Assembly: GCA_017631745.1 (NCBI GenBank)
Contig: JAGBSR010000043.1
Span: 1-20,619, forward strand
Source of the DNA: Clostridia bacterium
GTDB taxonomy: Bacteria > Bacillota > Clostridia > Oscillospirales > Acutalibacteraceae
DNA length: 20,619 nucleotides
Direction of reading: 5' to 3'
The position numbers were made by a program, and so were the translations under genes. The notes below the pieces were generated by a model that saw only the letters and a program-made list of their open reading frames with translations, was not told where the DNA came from and did not search any database. This document shows, in pieces, positions 13,804 through 20,619 of the stretch. How positions within the stretch are numbered: position 1 is the stretch's first letter; each line of letters begins with the position of its first letter.

Positions 13804-14335
13804 AATTGAATTGCTCCTTTTCAAGTTGTTTTTTCATTGCTTTTCTAGCTCTGTGCAAAAGCACGGAAGTGCCCTTCTTTGGTTTCTTGATAATTTTGGA
13901 TATTTCCTCTATGGTGAAATTCTCAAAGTAAAACAAGATAAGCACATTTTTGTAATCATAATTAATGTGTTCCATCGCATTTCGGACTGATATTTGCATA
14001 TCATCCGAACATTCTGTTTCGCAGACGCCTGCAATATCATAGATTTCATCCAAGGGAACATATCTTTCACAGGGATTTTTCCTGAGATAATCAATTGCCA
14101 TATTTCTTCCTATAGTATAAAGCCACGTCTTAAAGGTTGCAGTTCCCTTGTCTTTTGGCTTTTTCAGGAGAAGTTTAACAAATGTATCCTCTGTGAGATC
14201 TTCTGCCACTGCATAATTGTTCACGATAGAATTAATATAACTCTGCAAACCCGGGCGATACTGTGAAACAATTTCTGTCAGTGCGTTTTCATCACCATCA
14301 AGAAAACGGCGGTAGCTACTTGCACCATTATCCAT
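13793..14335 (-). CDS. ECF-type RNA polymerase sigma factor
   Basis: A 180-aa extracytoplasmic-function sigma factor. Region 2 (about 7-86) has YRRFLDGDENALTEIVSQY, AEDLTEDTFVKLLLKK and FKTWLYTIGRNMAIDYLR. Region 4 (about 115-172) has FYFENFTIEEISKIIKKPKKG and LLHRARKAMKKQL, the DNA-binding helix-turn-helix. Region 3 is absent, as expected for this group. AAAGGAG lies 6 bp before the ATG. The stop lies 11 nt inside the downstream membrane protein gene, a classic sigma/anti-sigma arrangement. I could not see a confident autoregulatory promoter upstream. The target genes are unknown. Confidence 0.92.
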   Translation of the reverse strand: MDNGASSYRRFLDGDENALTEIVSQYRPGLQSYINSIVNNYAVAEDLTEDTFVKLLLKKPKDKGTATFKTWLYTIGRNMAIDYLRKNPCERYVPLDEIYDIAGVCETECSDDMQISVRNAMEHINYDYKNVLILFYFENFTIEEISKIIKKPKKGTSVLLHRARKAMKKQLEKEQFNYEN

Positions 14336-14429
14336 AGTGAACTCCTTTCCGAAGACTCTCTATCAGCCTTCATTATTTACACGAAAAATACAAAGTAAAT
14401 ATTACACTTGAAATAAAAATTCCTCGGCG

Positions 14430-14468
14430 GGATAAAACTAAAAGGTACGCGAGTTTTACCCGCGTACC
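14430..14468 (-). terminator. Intrinsic terminator of the PatB-like gene
   Basis: An 8-bp perfect stem GGTACGCG/CGCGTACC (14444-14451 with 14461-14468) is followed on the minus strand by TTTTAGTTTTATC. It is separated from the gene's stop codon by repeat copy B. Confidence 0.7.
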
Positions 14469-14482
14469 ATAAATATTATTGT

Positions 14483-14587
14483 TTGTTGCAGGGCTCTGCC
14501 CCGCACCCCGCAAGCTTTTGAAACCCCTCTGTCAGCTAAAGCCGACATCTCCCCTTTCAGGGGCGACGAGAGCTTGATCAAAACTTT
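14483..14587 (-). repeat. Dispersed 3'-UTR repeat, copy B, interrupted by a 50-nt structured insertion
   Basis: This is the inverted counterpart of 12780-12838. The parts 14483-14520 and 14571-14587 match copy A. Between them, 14521-14570 replaces the 4 nt at the tip of the copy A hairpin with a 50-nt segment containing its own inverted repeats (CCCCT/AGGGG and a GTCGGC-type stem). The unit begins at the stop codon of the PatB-like gene and lies in the sense direction of that gene, before its terminator. Confidence 0.8.
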
Positions 14588-15761
14588 ACTTGTTTAACGC
14601 TTCCTTTAACTGATTCATAGCCTTAACAATAATCTCCCTCGGGCAAGCCAATACGACTCTCTGGAACTGATTAGCTATCTCACCGAAAATCTTGCCTGCA
14701 TCAAGCCAAAGCTTTGCCTTGTTGATAATAACATCATCAAGCTCATCAGATGTAAGACCGAGACCGCTGCAATCAAGCCAAGCAAAATATGTGCCCTCAG
14801 GCTCTACAAGCTTAATTTCGGGGATGTTCTCCTTAATGAAGTCACGGATATAATCAAGGTTGCCTCTGATGTATTTCTTAAGCTCTAAGCTCCATTCATA
14901 GCCGTCTTTGTAAGCCGCCTTGCAGGCAACGATACCAAGATTATTCATTACTGTGTAACCTGAGCCTGCAATCTCTGCCTGATACTTTTCTCTGATATCA
15001 GCACTCGGAATCCAGATATTTGACAGCTGTAAGCCTGCCACATTGAAGGTCTTACTGGGCGCTGTGCAGATGATAACCTTATCTTCCATATCGGGACAAG
15101 CCTGTGTGAATACAGTGTGAGGATTACCCTCCCAGGTGAAGTCGCAGTGAATTTCATCAGACACCACATATACGCTGTACTTCTTACAGATTTCACCGAG
15201 CTTTGCAAGCTCATCCTTAGTCCACACTCTGCACACGGGATTGTGAGGTGAGCAAAGAATAAAGAGCTTTACATCATTGTCTTTTATCTTCTGTTCAAAA
15301 TCTGCAAAATCGATAGTATACTTGCCATCATTATAAACGAGAGGGCTCTCGATAATCTGACGGTTATTGTTGCGGATTACATTATAGAATGGATAATATA
15401 CGGGGGGCTGAATAATAACAGCTTCACCTTCTTTGGTCAGCGCTCTTACAGCCATAGCAAGGGCATAAACCACACCGGGAGTTTTCACCATCCACTCTCT
15501 TTCGGGAGTCCAATTGAAATGCTCTGTAAACCAGGAAACTACGATATCATAATAATCATCCTTAGTATCGCTGTAGCCGAAAATGCCGTGGTCAACACTT
15601 TTCTGCAGTGCCTCAATAACACAGGGTGCTGCCTTGAAATCCATATCTGCCACCCACATAGGAAGAACATCTTCAGGAAGGTTGTTTTCCTTAGCAAAGT
15701 CGTGCTTTAAGCTGTTGGTGTTTCTTCTGTCTATAATACTGTCGAAATTTACACCGTTCAT
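14586..15761 (-). CDS. PLP-dependent C-S beta-lyase, MalY/PatB family aminotransferase
   Basis: Cytosolic pyridoxal-phosphate enzyme of 391 aa, fold type I. The cofactor lysine is Lys237 in APSKTFNVAGLQ. SDEIHCDF (201-208) contains the Asp that contacts the pyridine ring, and SPHNP (171-175) the Asn. MWVADMDF near the N-terminus is characteristic of MalY/PatB, which cleave cystathionine or cysteine conjugates to thiol, pyruvate and ammonia. A true aminotransferase role cannot be excluded. CGAGGTAAG precedes the ATG. A TATAAT lies on the minus strand at 15807-15812 with no good -35, and a perfect palindrome at 15839-15852 could be an operator. The gene is monocistronic, with repeat copy B in its 3' untranslated region. 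Confidence 0.9.
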   Translation of the reverse strand: MNGVNFDSIIDRRNTNSLKHDFAKENNLPEDVLPMWVADMDFKAAPCVIEALQKSVDHGIFGYSDTKDDYYDIVVSWFTEHFNWTPEREWMVKTPGVVYALAMAVRALTKEGEAVIIQPPVYYPFYNVIRNNNRQIIESPLVYNDGKYTIDFADFEQKIKDNDVKLFILCSPHNPVCRVWTKDELAKLGEICKKYSVYVVSDEIHCDFTWEGNPHTVFTQACPDMEDKVIICTAPSKTFNVAGLQLSNIWIPSADIREKYQAEIAGSGYTVMNNLGIVACKAAYKDGYEWSLELKKYIRGNLDYIRDFIKENIPEIKLVEPEGTYFAWLDCSGLGLTSDELDDVIINKAKLWLDAGKIFGEIANQFQRVVLACPREIIVKAMNQLKEALNK

Positions 15762-15838
15762 TTTTCTTACCTCGCTTTATATTTTCCCCGTTATAAATAT
15801 AACAGGATTATAATTTTACATCCATTAAATATTATCAT

Positions 15839-15852
15839 TTTTAGCGCTAAAA
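15839..15852. promoter_or_regulatory. Perfect palindrome, possible operator
   Basis: TTTTAGCGCTAAAA is a 14-bp perfect palindrome with a central CG step, the form seen in LacI-family operators. Its centre is about 84 bp upstream of the PatB-like start codon and about 114 bp upstream of the galM -35 box. The role is inferred from symmetry alone. Confidence 0.4.
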
Positions 15853-15895
15853 GGCAACTGTTTTATTCACTTATTATCAAATTTTGTCCGCTAAT

Positions 15896-15939
15896 AAATC
15901 ACAGGCTCCTGTACCTTTATCCTTGAGGCTACGTGATTT
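15896..15939. other. Leader-like inverted repeat in the divergent patB-galM region
   Basis: AAATCAC (15896-15902) pairs with GTGATTT (15933-15939). The enclosed 30 nt include two small self-complementary units (AGG-CT-CCT and CCT-TG-AGG). It could be a terminator-like or cis-acting structure, but I match it to no known riboswitch. It lies upstream of the galM promoter and so is probably outside the galM transcript. Confidence 0.35.
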
Positions 15940-15959
15940 TCCCACATTAAATATCCCCA

Positions 15960-15988
15960 TTTACAAAAGATAAAATATATGCTACAAT
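15960..15988 (+). promoter_or_regulatory. Sigma-A promoter of galM
   Basis: TTTACA (15960-15965) and TACAAT (15983-15988) are 17 bp apart. The leader that follows carries a small hairpin TCCGATA/TATCGGA (16003-16018) abutting the GAGAAAGGA ribosome binding site. Confidence 0.7.
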
Positions 15989-16032
15989 AAACTGAAAGCA
16001 AATCCGATAAATATCGGAGAAAGGATAAAACT

Positions 16033-17073
16033 ATGAGCATTACAAAAACACATTATGCTTTTATGCCCGACGGCACAGAAGTACATCTTTTCACTATCAC
16101 AAACAACAACGAAATTTCAGCAGGCATTATCACCAAGGGTGCCACTCTCAACTCTTTTACCTGTCCCGATAAATACGGCAATATGGGTGATATCATTATG
16201 GGCTTCGACACTATTGATTACCATATCACATCAGGCACCTACACAGGTCAGGTTATCGGTCAGTATGCAAACAGACTCTGCGGCGGTAAGTTCAAGGTCG
16301 GCGATACAGAGTATCAGGCAACTCAGAATGAAAAGGGCAAGACCTGTCTTCACGGCGGTGCAGAGTACTCAAGTGCTGTGTGGAAGGCTATCATCATCGA
16401 CGACAATGCTGTTGAGTTTACATATCACAGCCCCGACGGCAAAGAGGGCTTCCCCGGTAATGTTGATGTTACTGTAATTTACAGACTCACCGACAGAAAT
16501 GAGCTTGAAATCAACTACAAGGCTGTTTCCGACAAAGACACCATCATCAATATGACAAACCACGCTTACTTCAATCTCGGTACCACTGCAAACGGCGATG
16601 TTCTCGACCACGAGCTTATGCTCAATTGCGACTACTACACACCTACTGATGCAGACAGCATTCCCACAGGCGAAATCAGAAGCGTCAAGGGCACTGCATT
16701 TGACTTCACAACACCTAAGAAAATCGGTAAGGAAATCGGTGCTGACGATGAACAGCTTATAATGTGCCGCGGTTATGACCACAATTTCTGTGTAAACGGT
16801 GAAGCAGGCAAGCTTCGTCTTGTGGCCAAGGTAACAGACGAAAAGAGCGGCAGAAAGCTCGAAGTTATGTCAGACCTACCCGGTGTACAGCTTTACACAG
16901 GCAACTTCCTTGACGGCAGTGAGATGGGCAAAAACGGCATCGCACTTCAGAAGCATTACGGCTTCTGCCTTGAGACACAGTATTATCCTGATACACCCAA
17001 TCAGCCTTCCTTCCCCCAGTGCACATTCAAAGCAGGAGAGAAGTTTGAAAGCACAACAATTTTCAAGGTATAA
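16033..17073 (+). CDS. galM: Aldose 1-epimerase (galactose mutarotase)
   Basis: Cytosolic enzyme of 346 aa that interconverts alpha and beta anomers of galactose and glucose, feeding the Leloir pathway. The family landmarks are all present: GQYANRLCGGKF (76-87), the catalytic His in LHGG (His107) and in MTNHAYFNLG (His177), Asp249 in GYDHNF, and the catalytic base Glu314 in CLETQYYPD followed by TPNQPSFP. Length is normal. AAAGGA lies 7 bp before the ATG. No other galactose gene is adjacent. It has its own promoter and shares a terminator with the convergent EamA gene. Confidence 0.96.
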   Translation: MSITKTHYAFMPDGTEVHLFTITNNNEISAGIITKGATLNSFTCPDKYGNMGDIIMGFDTIDYHITSGTYTGQVIGQYANRLCGGKFKVGDTEYQATQNEKGKTCLHGGAEYSSAVWKAIIIDDNAVEFTYHSPDGKEGFPGNVDVTVIYRLTDRNELEINYKAVSDKDTIINMTNHAYFNLGTTANGDVLDHELMLNCDYYTPTDADSIPTGEIRSVKGTAFDFTTPKKIGKEIGADDEQLIMCRGYDHNFCVNGEAGKLRLVAKVTDEKSGRKLEVMSDLPGVQLYTGNFLDGSEMGKNGIALQKHYGFCLETQYYPDTPNQPSFPQCTFKAGEKFESTTIFKV

Positions 17074-17128
17074 ATATCAGTGCGTTTTTAATACTTTTTG
17101 CACCCGGTGAGGGCAACAAAAAAAGACG

Positions 17129-17154
17129 AAGCAGCAGAAACTAATCTGCTGCTT
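17129..17154. terminator. Bidirectional terminator between galM and the EamA transporter gene
   Basis: A 9-bp stem AAGCAGCAG/CTGCTGCTT (17129-17137 with 17146-17154). On the plus strand TTTTATTG overlaps and follows the stem; on the minus strand CGTCTTTTTTTG follows it. Confidence 0.85.
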
Positions 17155-17173
17155 TTATTGTTGATATGAAGTT

Positions 17174-18091
17174 TTACGCTTTTTTCTTATCCGGCAGCTG
17201 AGCCACGATTATAGCCGCAAACATAAGCACACAGCCTATCGCCTCTCTTGCTGTGGGCACCTGAGAGAGCACTATCATCGCTGTGATTACGCCGAATACG
17301 CTCTCTAAGGACATAATCATTGTTGCAATTGTAGGCTCCGTTTTCTGCTGACCTAATATCTGCAATGTGAATGCAACGGCGCTTGACATAATACCCGAAT
17401 AGGCAATTGAGGGAGCCGCCGCCTTGAGCGCTTCAAGGCTCACTTCTTCAAAAATAAACATCGGTATTGCCGCAAGCAGACCTGCGATTACAAACTGCAT
17501 TGCAGAAAGTCTTACACCGTCGAGCTTGGGTGAAACCTTATCGATAACGAGAATGTGCACTGCATAGCAGACAGCACAAGCCAAAACATAAAGATCTGAG
17601 CCCTGAACTCTGCCGCCCTCTTTTACACAAAGCATATAAAGTGCAACAATTGATACACCTACACAGACCCATATAACGGGTCTTATTTTTTTGCCTAACA
17701 CCACTGAAAATATCGGCACGAGCAAAATATAAAGAGCTGTGATAAATGCAGCCATACCCGGAGCGGTACCGCCGTCAATGCCGAGCTGCTGAAGACACGA
17801 TGCCGCACAGAGTACAACACCGCATATGCTTCCGCCGATAAACAGATATTTATAATCTGCCTTTGTCATTTTTTTATATTCCTGGGTTTTTGACTTTTTC
17901 TTAAGTGAATCCATTACAAAAATAACGGGCAAAAGTGCAACAGAGCCCAGAAGGCTTCTTACGGAGATAAAAGTGAAGGGCCCGACAAATTCCGCACCTG
18001 CAGTCTGAGCCACAAAGGAGCTGCCCCAGATTATTGCTGCAAGAGCTAAAAATATTGAACCTATAATGCTGTTTTTTCTTGTCTGTGTCAT
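17174..18091 (-). CDS. EamA/DMT-superfamily transporter
   Basis: Membrane permease of 305 aa with about ten hydrophobic segments and the two EamA repeats of the drug/metabolite transporter superfamily. AAIIWGSSFVAQ opens the first repeat; YVLACAVCYAVHILVIDKVSPK and the SLESVFGVITAMIVLSQVP block lie in the second. Substrate cannot be told; relatives export amino acids or metabolites. The start is the ATG at 18089-18091, because AAAGGAAAG lies just upstream of it; an in-frame TTG 18 bp earlier would swallow that site. It starts 18 bp after the DUF554 stop, so the two form an operon. Confidence 0.9.
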   Translation of the reverse strand: MTQTRKNSIIGSIFLALAAIIWGSSFVAQTAGAEFVGPFTFISVRSLLGSVALLPVIFVMDSLKKKSKTQEYKKMTKADYKYLFIGGSICGVVLCAASCLQQLGIDGGTAPGMAAFITALYILLVPIFSVVLGKKIRPVIWVCVGVSIVALYMLCVKEGGRVQGSDLYVLACAVCYAVHILVIDKVSPKLDGVRLSAMQFVIAGLLAAIPMFIFEEVSLEALKAAAPSIAYSGIMSSAVAFTLQILGQQKTEPTIATMIMSLESVFGVITAMIVLSQVPTAREAIGCVLMFAAIIVAQLPDKKKA

Positions 18092-18109
18092 TTTATCTTT
18101 CCTTTTCAA

Positions 18110-18826
18110 TTATGCTAACGCGGGAATATATTTACCTAAAAGCTCAAACAGATAGCAAACAAAAGGCGCCAGCACCAAAGCAGGGAAATAGTTTGCAACC
18201 TTGAATTTTGAAAGTCCTGTGAGATTTAAACCTAAAGCCAGAATCATAAGCGAGCCCACACAGGTGATTTCTGCCACGGCACTGTCACTGAGAAAGGGTT
18301 CAAGCACACCTGCAAGAAGCACTATACCGCCCTGAAAAACTAATACGAATACTGCGGCAAAAATTACACCGATGCCCAAAGAAGCACTGAGCATACAGGA
18401 CGAGAACAAATCGAGAATACTCTTGGTGAATATTGTGGTGTGGTCGCCCCTGAGACCTGACTCAAGCGAGCCGATTATAGTCATAGCCCCAACACAGAAT
18501 AAGAGACTCGCCGTCACAAAGCCCTCAGCAACGCTCACCTTTTCACCCTCGCCCTTTTTAAGCTTTTTCGATAAAAAGTCTCCTGCACCGCTGAGCTTAC
18601 CGTCTATATCGAGAGCTGTGCCGATTATTGCGCCTATAACCATTGATATAATAGCAACAAGCACATTTTCGCCCTTGAGCATACCCTGAATACCGATGAG
18701 CACCGTGCAAAGACCGATACCCACCATAACGGCATCACTGTATTTTTTTGATATGCCCTTTTTGAAAACAAGACCTATGGTGCTGCCTATTATAACAGTT
18801 GCAACATTAACTATTACGCCGAGCAT
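18110..18826 (-). CDS. DUF554 family membrane protein
   Basis: Integral membrane protein of 238 aa, possibly a transporter; function is not established. The start MLGVIVNVATVIIGSTIGLVFKKGI is the typical DUF554 (YdfK-like) N-terminus. LLFCVGAMTIIGSLESGLRGDHT and SLMILALGLNLTGLSKFKVANYFPAL are family-type segments. About seven hydrophobic stretches are visible. The ATG at 18824-18826 is chosen because AGAGGA lies 7 bp upstream of it; an in-frame ATG 18 bp earlier would place that site inside the gene. It is the first gene of a two-gene operon with the EamA transporter. Confidence 0.88.
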   Translation of the reverse strand: MLGVIVNVATVIIGSTIGLVFKKGISKKYSDAVMVGIGLCTVLIGIQGMLKGENVLVAIISMVIGAIIGTALDIDGKLSGAGDFLSKKLKKGEGEKVSVAEGFVTASLLFCVGAMTIIGSLESGLRGDHTTIFTKSILDLFSSCMLSASLGIGVIFAAVFVLVFQGGIVLLAGVLEPFLSDSAVAEITCVGSLMILALGLNLTGLSKFKVANYFPALVLAPFVCYLFELLGKYIPALA

Positions 18827-18940
18827 TTTAACATCCTCTTTCATAAATCAGTTATAAAAAACTGCAAGAATTATACCACATTCGCAATAGCAATATCAAT
18901 AGTCAGAACGAATTTTCATATACAGTCCTTCACTGTCATA

Positions 18941-18973
18941 TTGTGACCTTTTTCTCAGGCAGGTTAATATAAA
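18941..18973 (+). promoter_or_regulatory. Possible spoIIE promoter with 21-bp spacer
   Basis: TTGTGA (18941-18946) and TATAAA (18968-18973) are 21 bp apart. In B. subtilis the Spo0A-activated sigma-A promoters of spoIIE and spoIIG have similarly long spacers (21-22 bp). TGTCATA (18934-18940) just upstream is a 5/7 match to the Spo0A box TGTCGAA. Suggestive only. Confidence 0.4.
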
Positions 18974-19007
18974 ATATCACTGATTAACTATGAAAGGCAG
19001 ATTATTT

Positions 19008-20619
19008 ATGAAAACAGATATAAAAGATGAGCTTATTGACGACAGCGGTTTTTATGCAGAGCTGAATAGTGAGCCTGCCGAAAAGAATTTCCGCTATTAC
19101 CTGCCCTTTGTACTGTTTGCTTTTGCAGGCTTTTGTTTTTCTCAGCTTGAAGCTCTCGGAGATATGTCACCCTTTACGGTTTCTTTTTTGTCGGCTATAA
19201 GATTTGATTACTGCTTCGGAGTCTTTATTGCTTCATCCTTCGGTTATTTTCTATCCAAGCCCTGGCAGATAGCCCTCAGATACACTCTTTCATCCGCTCT
19301 TATGTGCATCATAAGGCTGTTTATGGCAAAAAAGATGATGCATAAAGACATGTCTAGGGCAAAATATTTTTCCGCCTTTGCCTGCTGTGCCGTAAGCGGT
19401 CTTATCTTCACCGCATTTTCAGATTTCAACTACATAAGTATTTTTATGGTGCTGTGTGAGAGCTTTCTCTCTCTTTGCGCCTGTGTGTTTTTCACAAGGA
19501 GCTTTCGTACCCCTGTATTGAAAACGGGAATATCATCTCTCAACGCTAAGGATTCTGTGAGTCTTGTTTTATCACTTTGTGTTTTTCTGATGTGTATGTC
19601 CGGCTTTAGTGTTGAAGGACTTTCACCTGCAAGAATATTTTCCTGCATTGCTCTGATGTTTCTTGCCTTTTATAAGGGTAGTGCCGCAGGAAGTGTTGCC
19701 GGGGTATGCATCGGCGCCGCCTTATGCATCGACCCGTCTTTCAGATATCTTTTCCCTTGCTACGCCCTCTCAGGACTTATTTCAGGTATATTTTCGCCTC
19801 TGGGGCAGATTGTATCGGCTCTTTCATTCGGCGTATGCTACAGTACCGTCAGTCTCTTTCAGGGTACGGGCAGTGAGGTACTTATCAGCCTTATTGAGGT
19901 TGCAGTTGCCACAGCGGCATTTATGATATTGCCCTCTTCCTGGATTGGCATCCTGGGAGATATGCTCAAAAAAAGCGGCATTACCGCCGATAATCCTATG
20001 TACCGTCAGGTATCGGAAAATCTCTGCACTGCGGCTGACAACATCTATGAGGTTTCCTCTATTGTCAATAAGGTCAGCGAAAAGCTTGACAGCATAATAA
20101 ATCCTGAGGTAAACAGGCTTTTTGCCAATGTGCAGCAAAGCGTATGCGTTGACTGTGAAAATAAAAGCAAGTGCTGGAACAAAATGTTCGACTCAACTGC
20201 AAGAGATATTCTGGTACTCTGCGGAATAGAGCAACACCCCAAGGGACGGCTTCCCTTAGAAAAGAGATGTCCGAGGCAGCATCTTCTTTTACCTGAAATA
20301 AAAGAGATTTCCTCGGACTATGCAAACAATATGGCAGTTAAAATGAAAATCCGCGAAATGAGAAAGGTCCTGACCGACCAATTCAGCTCTATGGGCGACT
20401 TTCTGAAAGAAACTGCCGATAAGATTTCCGGAAGTAAGATTATTGATACTGCCAAATCCTCAACCCTTAAAAGTGCTCTTCAGGATGCAGGCATATACAC
20501 CGATGCCCTGAGCTACTTTACTGACAGCGACGGCAGGGTACAAATAGAAATCAGCATCATTGACAGGCCCTTTGAAACAGACAGAAAAAAACTCAGACAC
20601 ATCATCGAGTTTCTCTCTA
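19008..20619 (+). CDS. spoIIE: Stage II sporulation protein E, SpoIIE (partial, C-terminus off-window)
   Basis: Sporulation phosphatase that dephosphorylates the anti-anti-sigma factor SpoIIAA and so activates sigma-F in the forespore; it also acts at the polar septum. 537 residues are visible with no in-frame stop. After a short cytosolic N-terminus (about 26 aa), residues about 27-320 hold a series of hydrophobic segments, consistent with the ten-span SpoIIE membrane domain. The central region follows with the Cys cluster CVDCENKSKCW (about residue 380) and KRCPRQ, typical of SpoIIE. The PP2C phosphatase domain would lie beyond base 20619 (B. subtilis SpoIIE is 827 aa). The ATG at 19008-19010 follows AAAGGCAG. 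This gene marks the organism as a spore former or its recent descendant. Confidence 0.9.
   Translation, partial: MKTDIKDELIDDSGFYAELNSEPAEKNFRYYLPFVLFAFAGFCFSQLEALGDMSPFTVSFLSAIRFDYCFGVFIASSFGYFLSKPWQIALRYTLSSALMCIIRLFMAKKMMHKDMSRAKYFSAFACCAVSGLIFTAFSDFNYISIFMVLCESFLSLCACVFFTRSFRTPVLKTGISSLNAKDSVSLVLSLCVFLMCMSGFSVEGLSPARIFSCIALMFLAFYKGSAAGSVAGVCIGAALCIDPSFRYLFPCYALSGLISGIFSPLGQIVSALSFGVCYSTVSLFQGTGSEVLISLIEVAVATAAFMILPSSWIGILGDMLKKSGITADNPMYRQVSENLCTAADNIYEVSSIVNKVSEKLDSIINPEVNRLFANVQQSVCVDCENKSKCWNKMFDSTARDILVLCGIEQHPKGRLPLEKRCPRQHLLLPEIKEISSDYANNMAVKMKIREMRKVLTDQFSSMGDFLKETADKISGSKIIDTAKSSTLKSALQDAGIYTDALSYFTDSDGRVQIEISIIDRPFETDRKKLRHIIEFLS

Noticed and set aside
14360..14420. GTGTAA-type direct repeats upstream of the ECF sigma gene as an autoregulatory promoter
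   Set aside because: The repeats are AT-rich, and spacing does not give a recognisable ECF -35/-10 pair (AAC/CGTC).
14427..14463. Alternative pairing (14427-14439 with 14452-14463) competing with the PatB-gene terminator, as in attenuation
   Set aside because: On the transcript the competing strand is the T-rich tail itself, made after the terminator stem, so it could not act as an antiterminator in time. It is probably chance complementarity.
15896..15939. Known riboswitch (c-di-GMP, fluoride, preQ1, ZTP considered)
   Set aside because: Core consensus motifs of these classes are not present, and the element lies upstream of the galM promoter.

Overview
The window looks like chromosomal DNA of a spore-forming, low-to-moderate GC Gram-positive bacterium of class Clostridia, most likely Oscillospirales/Ruminococcaceae. 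The evidence is a spoIIE-type sporulation gene at the right end, strong AGGAGG-like ribosome binding sites, near-consensus sigma-A promoters with 17-bp spacers, a secreted Ig-like/DUF4474 protein, a Thr-rich-linker surface protein and a stand-alone PduL phosphotransacylase. No phage, transposase, CRISPR array, tRNA or rRNA was seen.

Layout, left to right. (1) 1-4767, all minus strand: partial gap (GAPDH), yfbR (5'-deoxynucleotidase) 10 bp downstream of a Thr-rich membrane-anchored surface protein, pduL, and a secreted BIG2 + DUF4474 protein. (2) 4926-5989, plus: type-4 uracil-DNA glycosylase overlapping by 4 bp a FlaR-like P-loop kinase, ended by a strong terminator. (3) 6186-7442, minus: PAP2 phosphatase and YfcE-like phosphodiesterase. 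(4) 7512-8585, plus: three tandem genes for small proteins of unknown function, the third only 58 aa, then a TSCPD-domain protein with its own promoter. (5) 8825-9547, minus: MgtC/SapB membrane protein. (6) 9765-12768, plus: zapA, a U32-family (RlhA-like) gene and dCMP deaminase, apparently one operon. (7) 12934-15761, minus: an ECF sigma factor with an overlapping membrane protein (probable anti-sigma partner), and a MalY/PatB-type C-S lyase. (8) 16033-17073, plus: galM. (9) 17174-18826, minus: DUF554 membrane protein and EamA transporter. (10) 19008-end, plus: spoIIE, cut by the window edge.

Most genes are housekeeping. The least ordinary content lies between genes. Two GC-rich elements (6040-6114 and 8683-8759) each fold on paper into a complete four-way junction: an outer stem and three consecutive hairpins with no unpaired base at the junction. 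They share the outer-stem core GGCTCC/GGAGCC and the first arm (AAATCGC/GCGATTT). Arms 2 and 3 differ in sequence but are both fully paired, as expected if the fold rather than the sequence is kept. Both lie between convergent genes, just past a strong intrinsic terminator. A second repeat family occurs twice (12780-12838, and 14483-14587 inverted), each time between a stop codon and that gene's terminator and in the sense direction; the second copy carries a 50-nt structured insertion at the tip of its hairpin. Other points of interest are the small-protein operon and a possible spoIIE promoter with a 21-bp spacer.

All calls rest on reading the sequence. No database search, folding program or alignment was run.
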